64,000 bases of DNA from Kolteria novifilia (lineage in GTDB: Bacteria > Planctomycetota > Planctomycetia > Kolteriales > Kolteriaceae): positions 682,001-746,000 of the forward strand of contig CP036279.1 of NCBI GenBank assembly GCA_007748055.1. Reading direction: 5' to 3'. Positions 27,041 to 35,137 of the stretch are shown here, piece by piece (the stretch's first letter is position 1; the number at the start of each line of letters is the position of its first letter). Both the position numbers and the translations under genes were made by a program. Under the pieces are notes generated by a model. That model worked only from the letters and a program-made list of their open reading frames with translations, did no database searches and was not told the origin of the DNA.

Positions 27041-28402
27041 ATGGCCGAGATCGTCATCGATCAAGGATACGACCTCCATCTAGCTGGACAGCCTGACCAG
27101 GCCGTTTTGGATGCGCCCCTGCCGCGGCGTGTCGCGGTGAGGCCGCCCGAATTCTACCGCTGCAAGATGCGGCCTGTGGTCCAGGCTGGCGATGCCGTCA
27201 AGGTCGGCACGCCCCTGCTGCAGGACAAGGACCGCCCCGAGTTGGTCGTCGTCTCCCCGGCGAGCGGCACGGTGGCCGAAGTCAAACGCGGCGCTCGTCG
27301 CGCCCTGCTTGAAGTCTCCGTCGATGTCGCCGGTCGCGACGAGTTCGAGGACTTTGGCAGCTTGGCGCCGAATGTCGCCTCCCGGCAGCAGGTCCGGGAA
27401 CTGCTACTCAAGGCCGGTCTCTGGCCGACCCTAAGACAACATCCCTACGGCCGCATCGCCAATCCCGACGACATTCCCAAGGGGATCTTCGTCTCCTGTT
27501 TCGAGTCGGACCCCTTCCTTCCCGATGCCAACGTCACGTTGGAGGGACAGGAGGAAGCGTTCGCTCTAGGGGTCGAAGCGCTCAAGCGTCTCACCGACGG
27601 AGCGGTGCATCTCGGGGTCGAGGCCGCGACCCGCGTCCCCTGTCGGGCGATTCGCGAGGTTCGTGGCGAGGGTGTCGAGAAACACCGCATTCGTGGTCCG
27701 CGGCCGGCGAGCAATCCCGCGGTCCAGGCCTTCTTCGTCGATCGGGTGAAGCCGGGCGAGGTCATCTGGTACCTCGATCCGCAGGATGTCGCCGCGATCG
27801 GCATGCTGGTCCGCGACGGCCACTTCCCCACCGACAAGGTGATCACCCTCGCCGGCACCGGCGTGAAGGAGTCCGATCGAACTCACTACCGTGTTCGCCG
27901 CGGTACGCGAGCTTCCGATCTTCTGGACGGCAAGCTTGTCGAAGGCGAATTGCGAGTCGTCTCGGGGAGCTTGCTCACGGGTACCAAGATTGATCTCGCG
28001 AGTTGTCTCGGCTTCTACGACTCGGCCCTGGTCGTGATCCCCGAAGGAAGCAACCGCCGGGAGTTCCTGGGCTGGCTTTGGCCGGGAGCCAAAAGAGCGA
28101 GTTGGTCGCGAGCCTTCGCCTCGGCCCTGCGTCCGGAGAGCGAAGAATTCGAGGTCGACACCAATCTCAATGGCGGTCACCGGGCGTGTATCCAGAGTGG
28201 CTACTGCCTGAAGGTCTGTCCAACCGATGTCCAGCCGCTCTTCGTCTGGAAGGCGGTCTCCTACGGCGACCTTGAGGAAATGGAGCAGCTCGGCATCACC
28301 GACTGCGTCAGTTGCGGGCTGTGCACGTACGTCTGCCCCTCCAAGATTGAAATCGATGACTACATCAAACGTGGCCTTGAAGAGCTGCAGAAGGAGGGAT
28401 GA
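27041..28402 (+). CDS. nqrA: Na+-translocating NADH:quinone reductase subunit A
   Basis: A 453-residue subunit. The N-terminal half has the NqrA pattern (GDAVKVGTPLLQDKDRPE, VSPASGTVAEVKRGARRALLEV), and the order nqrABCDEF confirms the assignment. The complex couples NADH oxidation and quinone reduction to Na+ export at the inner membrane. The C-terminus is unusual. C422-C425-C428-C432 forms an intact CxxCxxCxxxCP motif, and C383-S386-C389-C393 is a second with one Cys changed to Ser. Such ferredoxin motifs occur in RnfC but are usually lost in NqrA. No strong ribosome site is seen before ATG 27041. Confidence 0.92.
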   Translation: MAEIVIDQGYDLHLAGQPDQAVLDAPLPRRVAVRPPEFYRCKMRPVVQAGDAVKVGTPLLQDKDRPELVVVSPASGTVAEVKRGARRALLEVSVDVAGRDEFEDFGSLAPNVASRQQVRELLLKAGLWPTLRQHPYGRIANPDDIPKGIFVSCFESDPFLPDANVTLEGQEEAFALGVEALKRLTDGAVHLGVEAATRVPCRAIREVRGEGVEKHRIRGPRPASNPAVQAFFVDRVKPGEVIWYLDPQDVAAIGMLVRDGHFPTDKVITLAGTGVKESDRTHYRVRRGTRASDLLDGKLVEGELRVVSGSLLTGTKIDLASCLGFYDSALVVIPEGSNRREFLGWLWPGAKRASWSRAFASALRPESEEFEVDTNLNGGHRACIQSGYCLKVCPTDVQPLFVWKAVSYGDLEEMEQLGITDCVSCGLCTYVCPSKIEIDDYIKRGLEELQKEG

Positions 28403-28405
28403 GCG

Positions 28406-29614
28406 TTGATCCGCGAGCAGCTTGACAAGTACCGACCCCTATTCGAAGAGGGTGGTCGGTTCGCGAAGTTTTTTCCGATCTTCGAAGCGACCGAGACGTT
28501 CGTCCTCACCAGCGGCGCCGTCACAAAGGGGGCCGCGCACATCCGCGACGCGCTCGACACCAAACGCTACATGGTGATGGTGATCGTCGCGCTCTTGCCG
28601 ACCGTCTTCATGGGTGCCTGGAACGCGGGCTACCAACACAATCTCGCCTTTGGCGAGTCGACCGGCTTCTTCTCGAGCATGATCGTCGGTCTCTGGTACA
28701 CGCTTCCGATCATCATCGTCTCGTACACCGTCGGCGGAATCTGGGAAGTCCTCTTCGCCGTCGTTCGCAAGCATGAGATCAACGAAGGCTTCCTGGTGAC
28801 CGGGCTTCTCTTCCCGCTCACCTTGCCCCCGAACATCCCGCTCTGGCAGGTCGCCGTCGGCATCTCTTTCGGTGTCGTCATCGGCAAGGAGGTCTTTGGC
28901 GGAACGGGGATGAATATCTTCAATCCCGCCCTGACCGCCCGAGCCTTCGTCTTCTTCGCCTTCCCCGCGTTCATCTCGGGTGATCAGGTCTGGATCGCGA
29001 ACTACATGGGCAACAGCGAACAAGCTGTTCAGGGAATCAGCGGAGCGACGCCGTTGCTCGCGGTCGCCAGCGGCGATCTGGGCGCGAAAGCGACGAGCGT
29101 GCTCGCCGGCATCCATCAAGCCCACGACCTGATGAACTACTCCTGGTGGAACTGTTTCATCGGTTTCATCCCTGGAAGCATCGGCGAGACGTCGACCGTC
29201 GCCTGTCTGATCGGCGCGGCGATTTTGATCTCGACCGGAATCGGCAGTTGGCGGACGATCGTCGGTTGTCTGGTGGGCATGATCGCGATGTCGATGGTGC
29301 TCAACAGCTTCGCCGGGCCCGGCCGCAACCCGATGCTGAGCTTGCCGCCTTACTGGCACTTCGTCGTCGGCAGTTTCGCCTTCGGCTCGGTCTACATGGC
29401 GACCGATCCGGTTTCCGGCTCGGTGACCGATGTGGGCAAGTGGATCTATGGGATCCTGATCGGGATCGTTTGTGTCCTGATCCGATGCGTCAATCCCGCC
29501 TATCCGGAGGGAATGATGCTGGCGATTCTCCTCATGAACATTTTCGCGACGACGATCGACCATTTCGTCGTGCAGCAGAACATCCGTCAACGGAGGTTGG
29601 CTCATGCAGGATAA
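28406..29614 (+). CDS. nqrB: Na+-translocating NADH:quinone reductase subunit B
   Basis: A 402-residue polytopic membrane subunit with about ten helices. The ISGATPLL segment supplies the Thr that carries covalent FMN in NqrB, and EVFGGTGMNIFNPALTARAF is a strong family block. It begins with TTG 28406 behind AAGGAGG (8 bp), three bases after the nqrA stop. This subunit contains the riboflavin/FMN path and the main Na+-translocating route near the quinone site. Sequence length and topology are typical. Confidence 0.94.
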   Translation: MIREQLDKYRPLFEEGGRFAKFFPIFEATETFVLTSGAVTKGAAHIRDALDTKRYMVMVIVALLPTVFMGAWNAGYQHNLAFGESTGFFSSMIVGLWYTLPIIIVSYTVGGIWEVLFAVVRKHEINEGFLVTGLLFPLTLPPNIPLWQVAVGISFGVVIGKEVFGGTGMNIFNPALTARAFVFFAFPAFISGDQVWIANYMGNSEQAVQGISGATPLLAVASGDLGAKATSVLAGIHQAHDLMNYSWWNCFIGFIPGSIGETSTVACLIGAAILISTGIGSWRTIVGCLVGMIAMSMVLNSFAGPGRNPMLSLPPYWHFVVGSFAFGSVYMATDPVSGSVTDVGKWIYGILIGIVCVLIRCVNPAYPEGMMLAILLMNIFATTIDHFVVQQNIRQRRLAHAG

Positions 29615-30347
29615 CAACCTCTACACGATCAAATTCATGTTGATCATCTGCGTCGCGTGCGCCGTGGGCGTCTCGGTCGTCGCGATGGGGCTCAAGCCGC
29701 TCCAGATGTACAACGCCGAGATCGACAATCAGAAGAACGTCCTCTCGGTCGTCGGGTTGCTCGAGGAGGGGAAGTCCTACGGCTCCTCGCAGATCAGCTC
29801 GATGTACAAGGAGCGGATCAAGAGCATCGTCGTCAATGGCAAGGGCGAGGTCGTCGAGGACGGCAACGCCGACGAACTCGATTTGCTCACCCTCGACGAG
29901 ACCAACAAGGGCAAGCCCGAGGAAGAGCAGCGCTGGCCCATCTTCGAAGTTGAAGAAGGGGGAAAGGTCGTCACGTTCGCGATCCCGATTTCCGGACGCG
30001 GCCTCTGGTCGGCCCTCTACGGCTACTTGGCCCTCGATGCCAACGCCGACACCGTCGCGGGCATCACCTTCTACAAGGAAGGGGAAACCGCCGGCCTCGG
30101 TGCGGAGATTCGTCAGCCGTGGTTTCAGGAACAGTTCAAAGGCAAGGAGATCCTCGAGGGCGATAAACTCGTCTCGATCAAGATCTTCAAGCCCGGTGTT
30201 CCGATCCCCGCCGACATGGAAGAGCACTCCGTTCATGGCATCAGTGGAGCGACCATCACGAGCACCGGTGTTCAAGACCTGCTTGTGAAGGATCTCAACC
30301 GCTACAAGCCATTCTTCGCCTCGATCTGGCAAAGCGAAGGGAAGTGA
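29604..30347 (+). CDS. nqrC: Na+-translocating NADH:quinone reductase subunit C
   Basis: A 247-residue protein with one N-terminal transmembrane helix and a periplasmic FMN domain. ISGATITSTGVQ near residue 215 is the SGAT motif whose Thr receives covalent FMN from the flavin transferase ApbE; no apbE is in the window. The start overlaps the nqrB stop by 11 bp and the end overlaps a possible GTG start of nqrD, a tightly coupled set. Confidence 0.94.
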   Translation: MQDNNLYTIKFMLIICVACAVGVSVVAMGLKPLQMYNAEIDNQKNVLSVVGLLEEGKSYGSSQISSMYKERIKSIVVNGKGEVVEDGNADELDLLTLDETNKGKPEEEQRWPIFEVEEGGKVVTFAIPISGRGLWSALYGYLALDANADTVAGITFYKEGETAGLGAEIRQPWFQEQFKGKEILEGDKLVSIKIFKPGVPIPADMEEHSVHGISGATITSTGVQDLLVKDLNRYKPFFASIWQSEGK

Positions 30348-30349
30348 GC

Positions 30350-31006
30350 ATGGCAACGTTGATCGATAAGATTCCCGGGTTGGCGCAACTGTCGAAGAAG
30401 GATCGCGAGATCGTCGTCGACCCGTTGTGGGACAACAACCCGATCACGCTCCAGGTGCTCGGCATCTGCTCGGCGCTCGCGGTCACCACCAAGGTGCAAC
30501 CGGCGCTGGTCATGTCGGCGGCTCTGGTATTCGTGCTGACGATGTCGAACGTCGTCATCTCGGTCTTGCGAAATTACATCCCCTCGAAGGTCCGCATGAT
30601 CGTCGAGTTGGCGGTGATCTCCTCCTTGGTGATCATCATTGACGAGTTCCTCAAGGCCTTCCTGTTCGACGTCGCCAAGGAATTGAGCGTCTTCGTCAGT
30701 CTGATCGTGACCAACTGCATCGTCATGGGACGGGCCGAAGCCTACGCGATGGCCAATGGCCCCTTTCGGTCGGCGCTCGACGGCATCGGCAACGCCCTCG
30801 GCTACGGGGTCATTCTGCTGCTGGTCGCCAGCGGTCGGGAGATTCTCGGCGGCGGCACCTGGTTCGGCTTGCCGGTCGTCCCGCAGTTTGTCTACGACGC
30901 CGGGTACGTCAACGTCGGCCTGATGCTTCTTCCCCCGGGAGCCTTCATCCTGTTGGGGCTGATCATTTGGGTCCAGCGTTCGATCTCCGGTAAGGTCATC
31001 GACTGA
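30350..31006 (+). CDS. nqrD: Na+-translocating NADH:quinone reductase subunit D
   Basis: A 218-residue integral membrane protein with about six helices. Conserved features include VISVLRNYIPSKVRMIVELAVI and VTNCIVMGRAEAYA; the latter contains the Cys that in NqrD/NqrE pairs binds the intramembrane 2Fe-2S cluster. ATG 30350 is chosen for its AAGGGA element; a GTG at 30344 overlapping nqrC is the alternative. Confidence 0.93.
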   Translation: MATLIDKIPGLAQLSKKDREIVVDPLWDNNPITLQVLGICSALAVTTKVQPALVMSAALVFVLTMSNVVISVLRNYIPSKVRMIVELAVISSLVIIIDEFLKAFLFDVAKELSVFVSLIVTNCIVMGRAEAYAMANGPFRSALDGIGNALGYGVILLLVASGREILGGGTWFGLPVVPQFVYDAGYVNVGLMLLPPGAFILLGLIIWVQRSISGKVID

Positions 31007-31087
31007 ACCATCCAGGTAGCCGCCTCGTGCGAGCGCGGACCTTGTTCGAATCAAGCAATCGTGTGAGCGAGTGAGAAGGACGGACTG

Positions 31088-31732
31088 ATGGAAGACCAGA
31101 TCATTCACCTGGCCAGCTTGGCAGTGAAGGCGATCTTCATCGACAACATCCTGCTGGCCTACTTCCTGGGGATGTGCTCGTTCCTGGCCTGTTCCAAGAA
31201 GATCGATACCGCCGTCGGCCTCGGCCTCGCGGTCGTCGTCGTCTTGACGATCACCGCTCCGGCGAACTGGCTGATCTACGAGTTCTTCCTGAAGAAGGGG
31301 GCGCTCACTTGGCTCGGCGGGAGCCGCTTCGCCGACGTCGACCTCAGCTTCCTGAAGCTCATCAGCTTCATTGGCGTTATCGCGGCGATGGTGCAGATCG
31401 TCGAAATGGTCCTCGATCGCTTCAGCCAGAAACTCTACGCCGCCCTCGGCATCTTCTTGCCGCTGATCACCGTGAACTGTGCGATCCTCGGTTCGTCGCT
31501 CTTCATGGTCGAGCGGGAATACAACTTTCCGGAGTCGATCGTGTTCGGCTTCGGCTCGGGGGTCGGCTGGGCGCTGGCGATCATCTCGCTGGCGTCGATT
31601 CGCCAGAAGCTTCGCTACTCGAATATTCCGCCCGGCCTTCGTGGGCTTGGCATCACGTTCCTGATCACCGGACTGATGTCGCTCGGGTTCATGTGCTTCC
31701 AGGGCATTCAGCTCGGCAATCCGGCCGGCTAA
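31088..31732 (+). CDS. nqrE: Na+-translocating NADH:quinone reductase subunit E
   Basis: A 214-residue six-helix membrane subunit homologous to NqrD but in inverted topology. The segment [20 protein letters not shown] and [13 protein letters not shown] hold the conserved cysteines for the shared Fe-S site with NqrD. AAGGA precedes ATG 31088. An 81-bp gap separates it from nqrD and a repeat-filled 223-bp gap from nqrF. Confidence 0.93.
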   Translation: MEDQIIHLASLAVKAIFIDNILLAYFLGMCSFLACSKKIDTAVGLGLAVVVVLTITAPANWLIYEFFLKKGALTWLGGSRFADVDLSFLKLISFIGVIAAMVQIVEMVLDRFSQKLYAALGIFLPLITVNCAILGSSLFMVEREYNFPESIVFGFGSGVGWALAIISLASIRQKLRYSNIPPGLRGLGITFLITGLMSLGFMCFQGIQLGNPAG

Positions 31733-31770
31733 CGCCCACATGAGGCGTGGAAGACTACAATCGATCGTAA

Positions 31771-31903
31771 GTCAGGCCATTGCCTGACGCGAGCAGTTGG
31801 ACTCGTAGGTCAGGCCATTGCCTGACGCGAGCAGTTGGACTCGTAGGTCAGGCCATTGCCTGACGCGAGCAGTTGGACTCGTAGGTCAGGCCATTGCCTG
31901 ACG
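31771..31903. repeat. Tandem 38-bp repeat between nqrE and nqrF
   Basis: Units start at 31771, 31809, 31847 and 31885, exactly 38 bp apart; the last is partial. Each carries the palindrome GTCAGGC-CATT-GCCTGAC (7-bp stem, 4-nt loop) joined by an identical 20-bp linker. Linkers do not vary as spacers would, so this is not a CRISPR array. Position within the nqr operon suggests a possible effect on nqrF expression. Confidence 0.85.
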
Positions 31904-31955
31904 CGAACGACTTGTTCGACAATCTTATAAGGATCCTCCCCTAGAAGGATCGATC

Positions 31956-33194
31956 ATGATGCAGACCTTGCTATCTATCGTGTCGGGTGTGGGCGTCTTC
32001 ACGCTCATCATCATGGCTCTCGTCGGAATCCTGAGCCTGGTTGAGATGTTTCTCGTCAAGAAGGGGAACGTCAAGATCCTCATCAACGACGAGAAGGAAG
32101 TGACCGTCCCCAGCGGTGGGACCGTCCTGACGACCCTCTCCAACGAGAAGATCTTTCTCCCTTCCGCTTGCGGTGGCGGTGGTACCTGCGCGATGTGCAA
32201 GTGCCAGATCTTCGAGGGAGGCGGGAACATCCTTCCGACCGAGACGAACCATATCAACCGCGTCGAACAACGCGAGCATTGGCGTCTGGGCTGTCAGGTC
32301 AAAGTCCGCCAGGACATGAAGATCCACGTCCCCGACGAGATCTTCTCCATTAAGAAGTTCGAGTGTACCGTCCGCTCCAACGAGAACGTCGCGACCTTCA
32401 TCAAGGAGCTTGTGCTCGATCTGCCCGCAGGCGAGATCTTGAAGTTCAAGGCGGGCGGCTACATCCAGATCTACATTCCTCCCTACAAGATCGACTACGC
32501 CCAATTCAAGGACAACGTCGAGGAGGAATACCACGAGGACTGGAACCGTTTCGATCTGTGGCGATTCAAGGCGTCCAACGACGAGGAGGTCTTCCGGGCC
32601 TACTCCATGGCCAACCATCCCGCCGAAGGGAACATGGTCATGCTCAATGTCCGGATCGCCAGTCCACCGCCGCGGAATCCCGATGCCCCTCCCGGCATCG
32701 CCTCCTCGTACATCTTCAACCTTCGCCCGGGCGACAAGGTGACCGTCAGCGGTCCTTACGGTGAATTCTTCATCCGCGACACGAAGAAGGAGATGATCTA
32801 CATCGGTGGTGGTGCCGGCATGGCTCCGCTCCGGGCTCATCTCTTCCATCTCTTCCACACGCTCAAGACGCGGGACCGGAAGGTGTCATTCTGGTACGGT
32901 GCCCGTTCGGTGCGGGAGATGTTCTACACCGACGACTTCCGCAATATCGAGAAGGAGTACGATAACTTCTCGTACCACGTCGCGCTCTCCGAGCCGATGG
33001 AGGAGGACAACTGGACCGGCCCGGTCGGCTTCATTCACCAGGTCTGCCTCGACAACTATCTGAAGAACCATCCGGCGCCGGAAGAGTGCGAGTACTACAT
33101 GTGTGGTCCGCCTCCGATGATCAACGCCGTCAACAAGATGCTCTTCGACCTGGGTGTCGAGCCGGACGCCATCTCGTACGACTCGTTCGGCTAA
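31956..33194 (+). CDS. nqrF: Na+-translocating NADH:quinone reductase subunit F
   Basis: A 412-residue entry subunit. One N-terminal transmembrane helix is followed by a ferredoxin domain with [15 protein letters not shown] ligating a 2Fe-2S cluster. Then come an FAD-binding domain ([10 protein letters not shown]) and an NAD-binding domain ([16 protein letters not shown] and [14 protein letters not shown]). It takes electrons from NADH into the complex. AGAAGGA lies 6 bp before ATG 31956; a second ATG follows directly. It ends the operon; two hairpins at 33206-33221 and 33299-33316 follow. Confidence 0.95.
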   Translation: MMQTLLSIVSGVGVFTLIIMALVGILSLVEMFLVKKGNVKILINDEKEVTVPSGGTVLTTLSNEKIFLPSACGGGGTCAMCKCQIFEGGGNILPTETNHINRVEQREHWRLGCQVKVRQDMKIHVPDEIFSIKKFECTVRSNENVATFIKELVLDLPAGEILKFKAGGYIQIYIPPYKIDYAQFKDNVEEEYHEDWNRFDLWRFKASNDEEVFRAYSMANHPAEGNMVMLNVRIASPPPRNPDAPPGIASSYIFNLRPGDKVTVSGPYGEFFIRDTKKEMIYIGGGAGMAPLRAHLFHLFHTLKTRDRKVSFWYGARSVREMFYTDDFRNIEKEYDNFSYHVALSEPMEEDNWTGPVGFIHQVCLDNYLKNHPAPEECEYYMCGPPPMINAVNKMLFDLGVEPDAISYDSFG

Positions 33195-33205
33195 GTGAGC
33201 GGCGG

Positions 33206-33316
33206 GTGGGCCTCGGCCCACGACGAACCCGTCAACTTCGCGGCCTAGGGCGATCGCGTCCCAGAGTTGCCGCCTCGGTCCGGATCGTCAGTAGTTGTGG
33301 TGGGTCAAGACCCACC
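33206..33316. repeat. Two hairpins downstream of nqrF
   Basis: GTGGGC-CTCG-GCCCAC at 33206-33221 and GGTGGGTC-AA-GACCCACC at 33299-33316. Neither is followed by a T-run. The first is 11 bp beyond the nqrF stop and might end transcription; the second looks like an interspersed planctomycete palindrome. Confidence 0.55.
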
Positions 33317-33402
33317 CTGCTTTCGGGAGCGACACTGCTCCCCACGGTGAACGATTCATTTCCCTGGCTCCTACCGTTCCCCACGCCAAGCCCGGAGATG
33401 AC

Positions 33403-34236
33403 ATGCTCCTCGGCTACAACACCAACGGGTTCGCTCATCACCGCTTTGAGGATACGCTCGCGATCTTGGCCGATCTCGGCTATGGCGCGGTTGGTATCAC
33501 CCTTGACGTTCACTGCCTCGATCCCTTCCAACGCGAAACAATGAACCAACTCGGCGCAATCCGTAAGCGTCTCGAATCGCTCGGCCTTCGTTCGGTGATC
33601 GAAACCGGCGCTCGCTTCCTCCTCGATCCCCGCAGGAAACACCAGCCCACCCTCTTGAGCCCGTCGGATGAGGAACGAGCCGTTCGCCGCGACTTTCTCT
33701 GCCAATGCATCGACGTCGCCGAGGCTCTCGGTTCCGATGGCGTCTCCTTCTGGTCGGGAACGCCCGTCGATGATGCCGAGGAGGAGACGCTCGGCGATCG
33801 CATTCGCTCCTCGCTCGAGGTACTGCTCGAACGAGCCGCGAAACAGAATATCCCACTGGCCCTGGAGCCGGAACCGGGGATGTGGATCGACACCACGGCC
33901 AAGGGGCAGCGGTGGATCGCCGCCCTCGATCATCCGATGCTTGGACTCACGATCGACATCGGCCATCTTCACTGCTTGGGAGAGGGGGACGTTCCGGGTC
34001 TGCTCGAGGGGATTAAGGATCGGCTCTGGAATGTTCACTTGGAGGACATGAAGGAGGGCGTGCACGATCACTTGATGTTCGGCGAGGGCGAGATCGACTT
34101 TCCCCCGATCATCGAATGGCTCGAGGCGAACTACGACCGAGGAGTTTATGTCGAACTCAGTCGGCATGCCCACAACGCGGTCGAGATCGCCCGACAATCG
34201 AAAGAGTTCATTTCGCGGCTCCTGAAGAGTTCTTAG
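33403..34236 (+). CDS. Sugar phosphate isomerase/epimerase-type TIM-barrel protein
   Basis: A 277-residue member of the xylose-isomerase-like AP-endonuclease-2 superfamily. GYNTNGFAHHRFEDTLAILADLGYGAVGI forms the first strand-helix unit. LALEPEPGMWIDT and LGLTIDIGHLHC, with WNVHLEDMKEGVHDHLMFGEGEIDF, carry the metal-binding Glu, Asp, His and Glu typical of the fold. Planctomycetes hold many such enzymes acting on sugars or inositols; substrate unknown. ATG 33403 follows GGAG by 5 bp. It is transcribed separately from nqr. Confidence 0.82.
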   Translation: MLLGYNTNGFAHHRFEDTLAILADLGYGAVGITLDVHCLDPFQRETMNQLGAIRKRLESLGLRSVIETGARFLLDPRRKHQPTLLSPSDEERAVRRDFLCQCIDVAEALGSDGVSFWSGTPVDDAEEETLGDRIRSSLEVLLERAAKQNIPLALEPEPGMWIDTTAKGQRWIAALDHPMLGLTIDIGHLHCLGEGDVPGLLEGIKDRLWNVHLEDMKEGVHDHLMFGEGEIDFPPIIEWLEANYDRGVYVELSRHAHNAVEIARQSKEFISRLLKSS

Positions 34237-34263
34237 CCGGTCGCGAATTGATCAACGGGCTGG

Positions 34264-34809
34264 TCAGAGCCACTTGTACCAGATCGTTCCCCAGAGCCCA
34301 TCGATGCCGTGCTCGTCGGCCGCTTTCATGACGCCGGGGAAATCCTCGCTGTAGTCGTGTCCGCTCAGGAGACCACCGGAAGCGACGTGCGGTTTCCAGG
34401 CGGCGATGTCGGCCTTCACGTCTTCGTACTCGTGGGAGGCGTCGATGAAGACCATGGCGACCTTCTCATGCTCGGGCCAGGCCTCGGCCCACATCAGGCT
34501 CTCCCCAAAACAGGGATGAACCCGCCGAAAGAGCATCTCGCCCATGTTTTGACAAAAGATGCGAAAGGCGTTGGCGGGGCCGTACTCCTTGGCGAGCGGC
34601 CCGAGGGCGTCGTGCTCGTTGCCAAGCCAATGGTCGACGCAGTAGACCTTAAAGCCGTTGCGGGCAAGCTCCCGCGATGTGCCGCCAGCCCAGACACCGA
34701 TCTCGATGACGTTGTTCCGCCCCGATCGGAGCCGTGCCTGTTGAGCGAAGCTGACGACGGCGTCGACCTCGTAGTTGGTGAACCTCATCGGGTCGAACGG
34801 TTGGTTCAT
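34264..34809 (-). CDS. Class I SAM-dependent methyltransferase-like protein
   Basis: A 181-residue protein with the Rossmann methyltransferase core. NNVIEIGVWAGGTSREL is motif I for S-adenosylmethionine binding, KVYCVDHW the acidic strand 2, and VAMVFIDASHEYEDVKADIAAW followed by GGLLSGHDY matches Methyltransf_24-type enzymes. Related proteins act on sugars, O-antigens or small hydroxy compounds. ATG 34809 is assumed; the ribosome site is weak. It converges with the TIM-barrel gene (27-bp gap). Confidence 0.78.
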   Translation of the reverse strand: MNQPFDPMRFTNYEVDAVVSFAQQARLRSGRNNVIEIGVWAGGTSRELARNGFKVYCVDHWLGNEHDALGPLAKEYGPANAFRIFCQNMGEMLFRRVHPCFGESLMWAEAWPEHEKVAMVFIDASHEYEDVKADIAAWKPHVASGGLLSGHDYSEDFPGVMKAADEHGIDGLWGTIWYKWL

Positions 34810-35137
34810 GGGACGTCTTTCGTCTGCGACCGGTTCGGTCGAGCGGTGAACGCTGTTTCTCGGACATTCGCGTGGTCGAGCGCCGTTTCCCGTGCCGCGA
34901 TCGCTGCCGACGCGACGAGTCTCGACGCTGACAAGACGTTGGCCATGGGGTGGCGGAGTTGTCCTAGCCGGATCGGCGAGCGATGACCATCCTGGGTGAA
35001 GGAAAGTGAATGAGAAACATCGCGGCGAGATTTGGCCGGGTGGGTAGGCCGAGGAACAAGAGGGAGCAGGGGAGCGTTCGGCGATCAGGGAGCGAGCCCC
35101 GATCGCGCGAGGGTTCGATGGTGGAGATGTGAGCGGA
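34810..35137. other. Intergenic region, 328 bp, nothing recognised
   Basis: It lies between the methyltransferase start and the chemoreceptor stop, both on the minus strand. No gene, hairpin or clear promoter was found. Confidence 0.4.

Noticed and set aside
31771-31903. CRISPR array
   Set aside because: The sequence between palindromes is identical in each unit rather than unique, only four units, and no cas genes nearby.
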